A stretch of 64,000 nt of DNA from Bacteroidales bacterium UBA4116. GTDB lineage: Bacteria; Bacteroidota; Bacteroidia; Bacteroidales; Tannerellaceae. The notes beneath the pieces were generated by a model, which was not told the origin of the DNA, ran no database searches, and was given only the letters and a program-made list of their open reading frames with translations. Position numbers and translations under genes: made by a program. This document shows positions 63,962 through 64,000 of this stretch, in pieces (positions within the stretch are counted from its first letter, which is position 1; every line of letters begins with the position of its first letter). The stretch covers positions 1 to 64,000 of the forward strand of contig DFXE01000011.1 of assembly GCA_002381645.1 (NCBI GenBank). The letters run 5' to 3'.

Positions 63962-64000
63962 CCGTAGGATGTACCTGATTCCATGTATGGATAATTTGGA

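Overview
The window looks like a Bacteroidales chromosome segment (Bacteroides, Parabacteroides or Dysgonomonas type) carrying most of a large CTnDOT-like integrative conjugative element (ICE). The evidence is a nearly complete Bacteroides-type tra operon, a mobA/mobB/mobC set, an RteC-like regulator, DUF1896, DUF3945, topB and N-6 methylase/helicase genes, a tyrosine integrase of the Bacteroides subfamily, and promoters of the TTTG / TAnnTTTG type. No rRNA, complete tRNA, CRISPR array or insertion sequence was found.

Layout. (1) 1-5.3 kb, probably chromosome: the end of a sugar/polyol operon (MFS permease, SDR dehydrogenase, FGGY kinase), an outer-membrane protein, and a hipB/hipA toxin-antitoxin pair. 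(2) 5.3-5.7 kb: a gene-free strip with hairpins, a possible small RNA and a tRNA-3'-end-like sequence that may be the left attachment site. (3) 5.7-11.3 kb: integrase, RhuM-like protein, two excisionase-like HTH proteins, small proteins, PcfK and PcfJ. (4) 11.3-23.8 kb: cargo-like metabolic and regulatory genes (VOC, SRPBCC, Crp/Fnr, spondin-domain lipoprotein, DUF421, a CMD/hydrolase/SnoaL operon with AraC and HxlR regulators, arginase family, PLP decarboxylase, a second AraC, an APH-like kinase). (5) 24.0-35.5 kb, minus strand: tra operon from a ParA-like traA through traQ. (6) 35.5-40.2 kb: iterons and an oriT-like region, then mobA, mobB and the coupling ATPase. (7) 40.5-48.3 kb, minus strand: a compact AT-rich defence block, OLD nuclease + UvrD helicase (Gabija-like) followed by a large AAA ATPase + HNH nuclease (Septu-like). 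(8) 48.4-59.1 kb: HU-like protein, DUF3945 protein, topoisomerase III, DUF1896 protein and a methylase/helicase giant interrupted by an in-frame amber codon. (9) 59.2-64 kb: a third HTH paralogue, RteC-like protein, a frameshifted methyltransferase, a GyrI-like protein, an AraC-GyrI regulator and an ICMT-type membrane methyltransferase.

How it fits together. Integrase, HTH proteins and RteC would control excision; MobA/B act at oriT; MobC and TraA-Q form the conjugation apparatus. The defence block and metabolic genes are cargo. The right ICE boundary was not found and may lie beyond 64 kb.

The observations I rate highest are the four-gene defence block, a 21-bp leader element containing a perfect DnaA-box sequence upstream of four ICE genes, an array of seven 8-bp iterons beside a ParA/DUF3408 pair, and two broken genes (amber stop at 56844; one-base frameshift at about 60660). 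Functions are assigned from protein motifs read by eye; no database search was possible.
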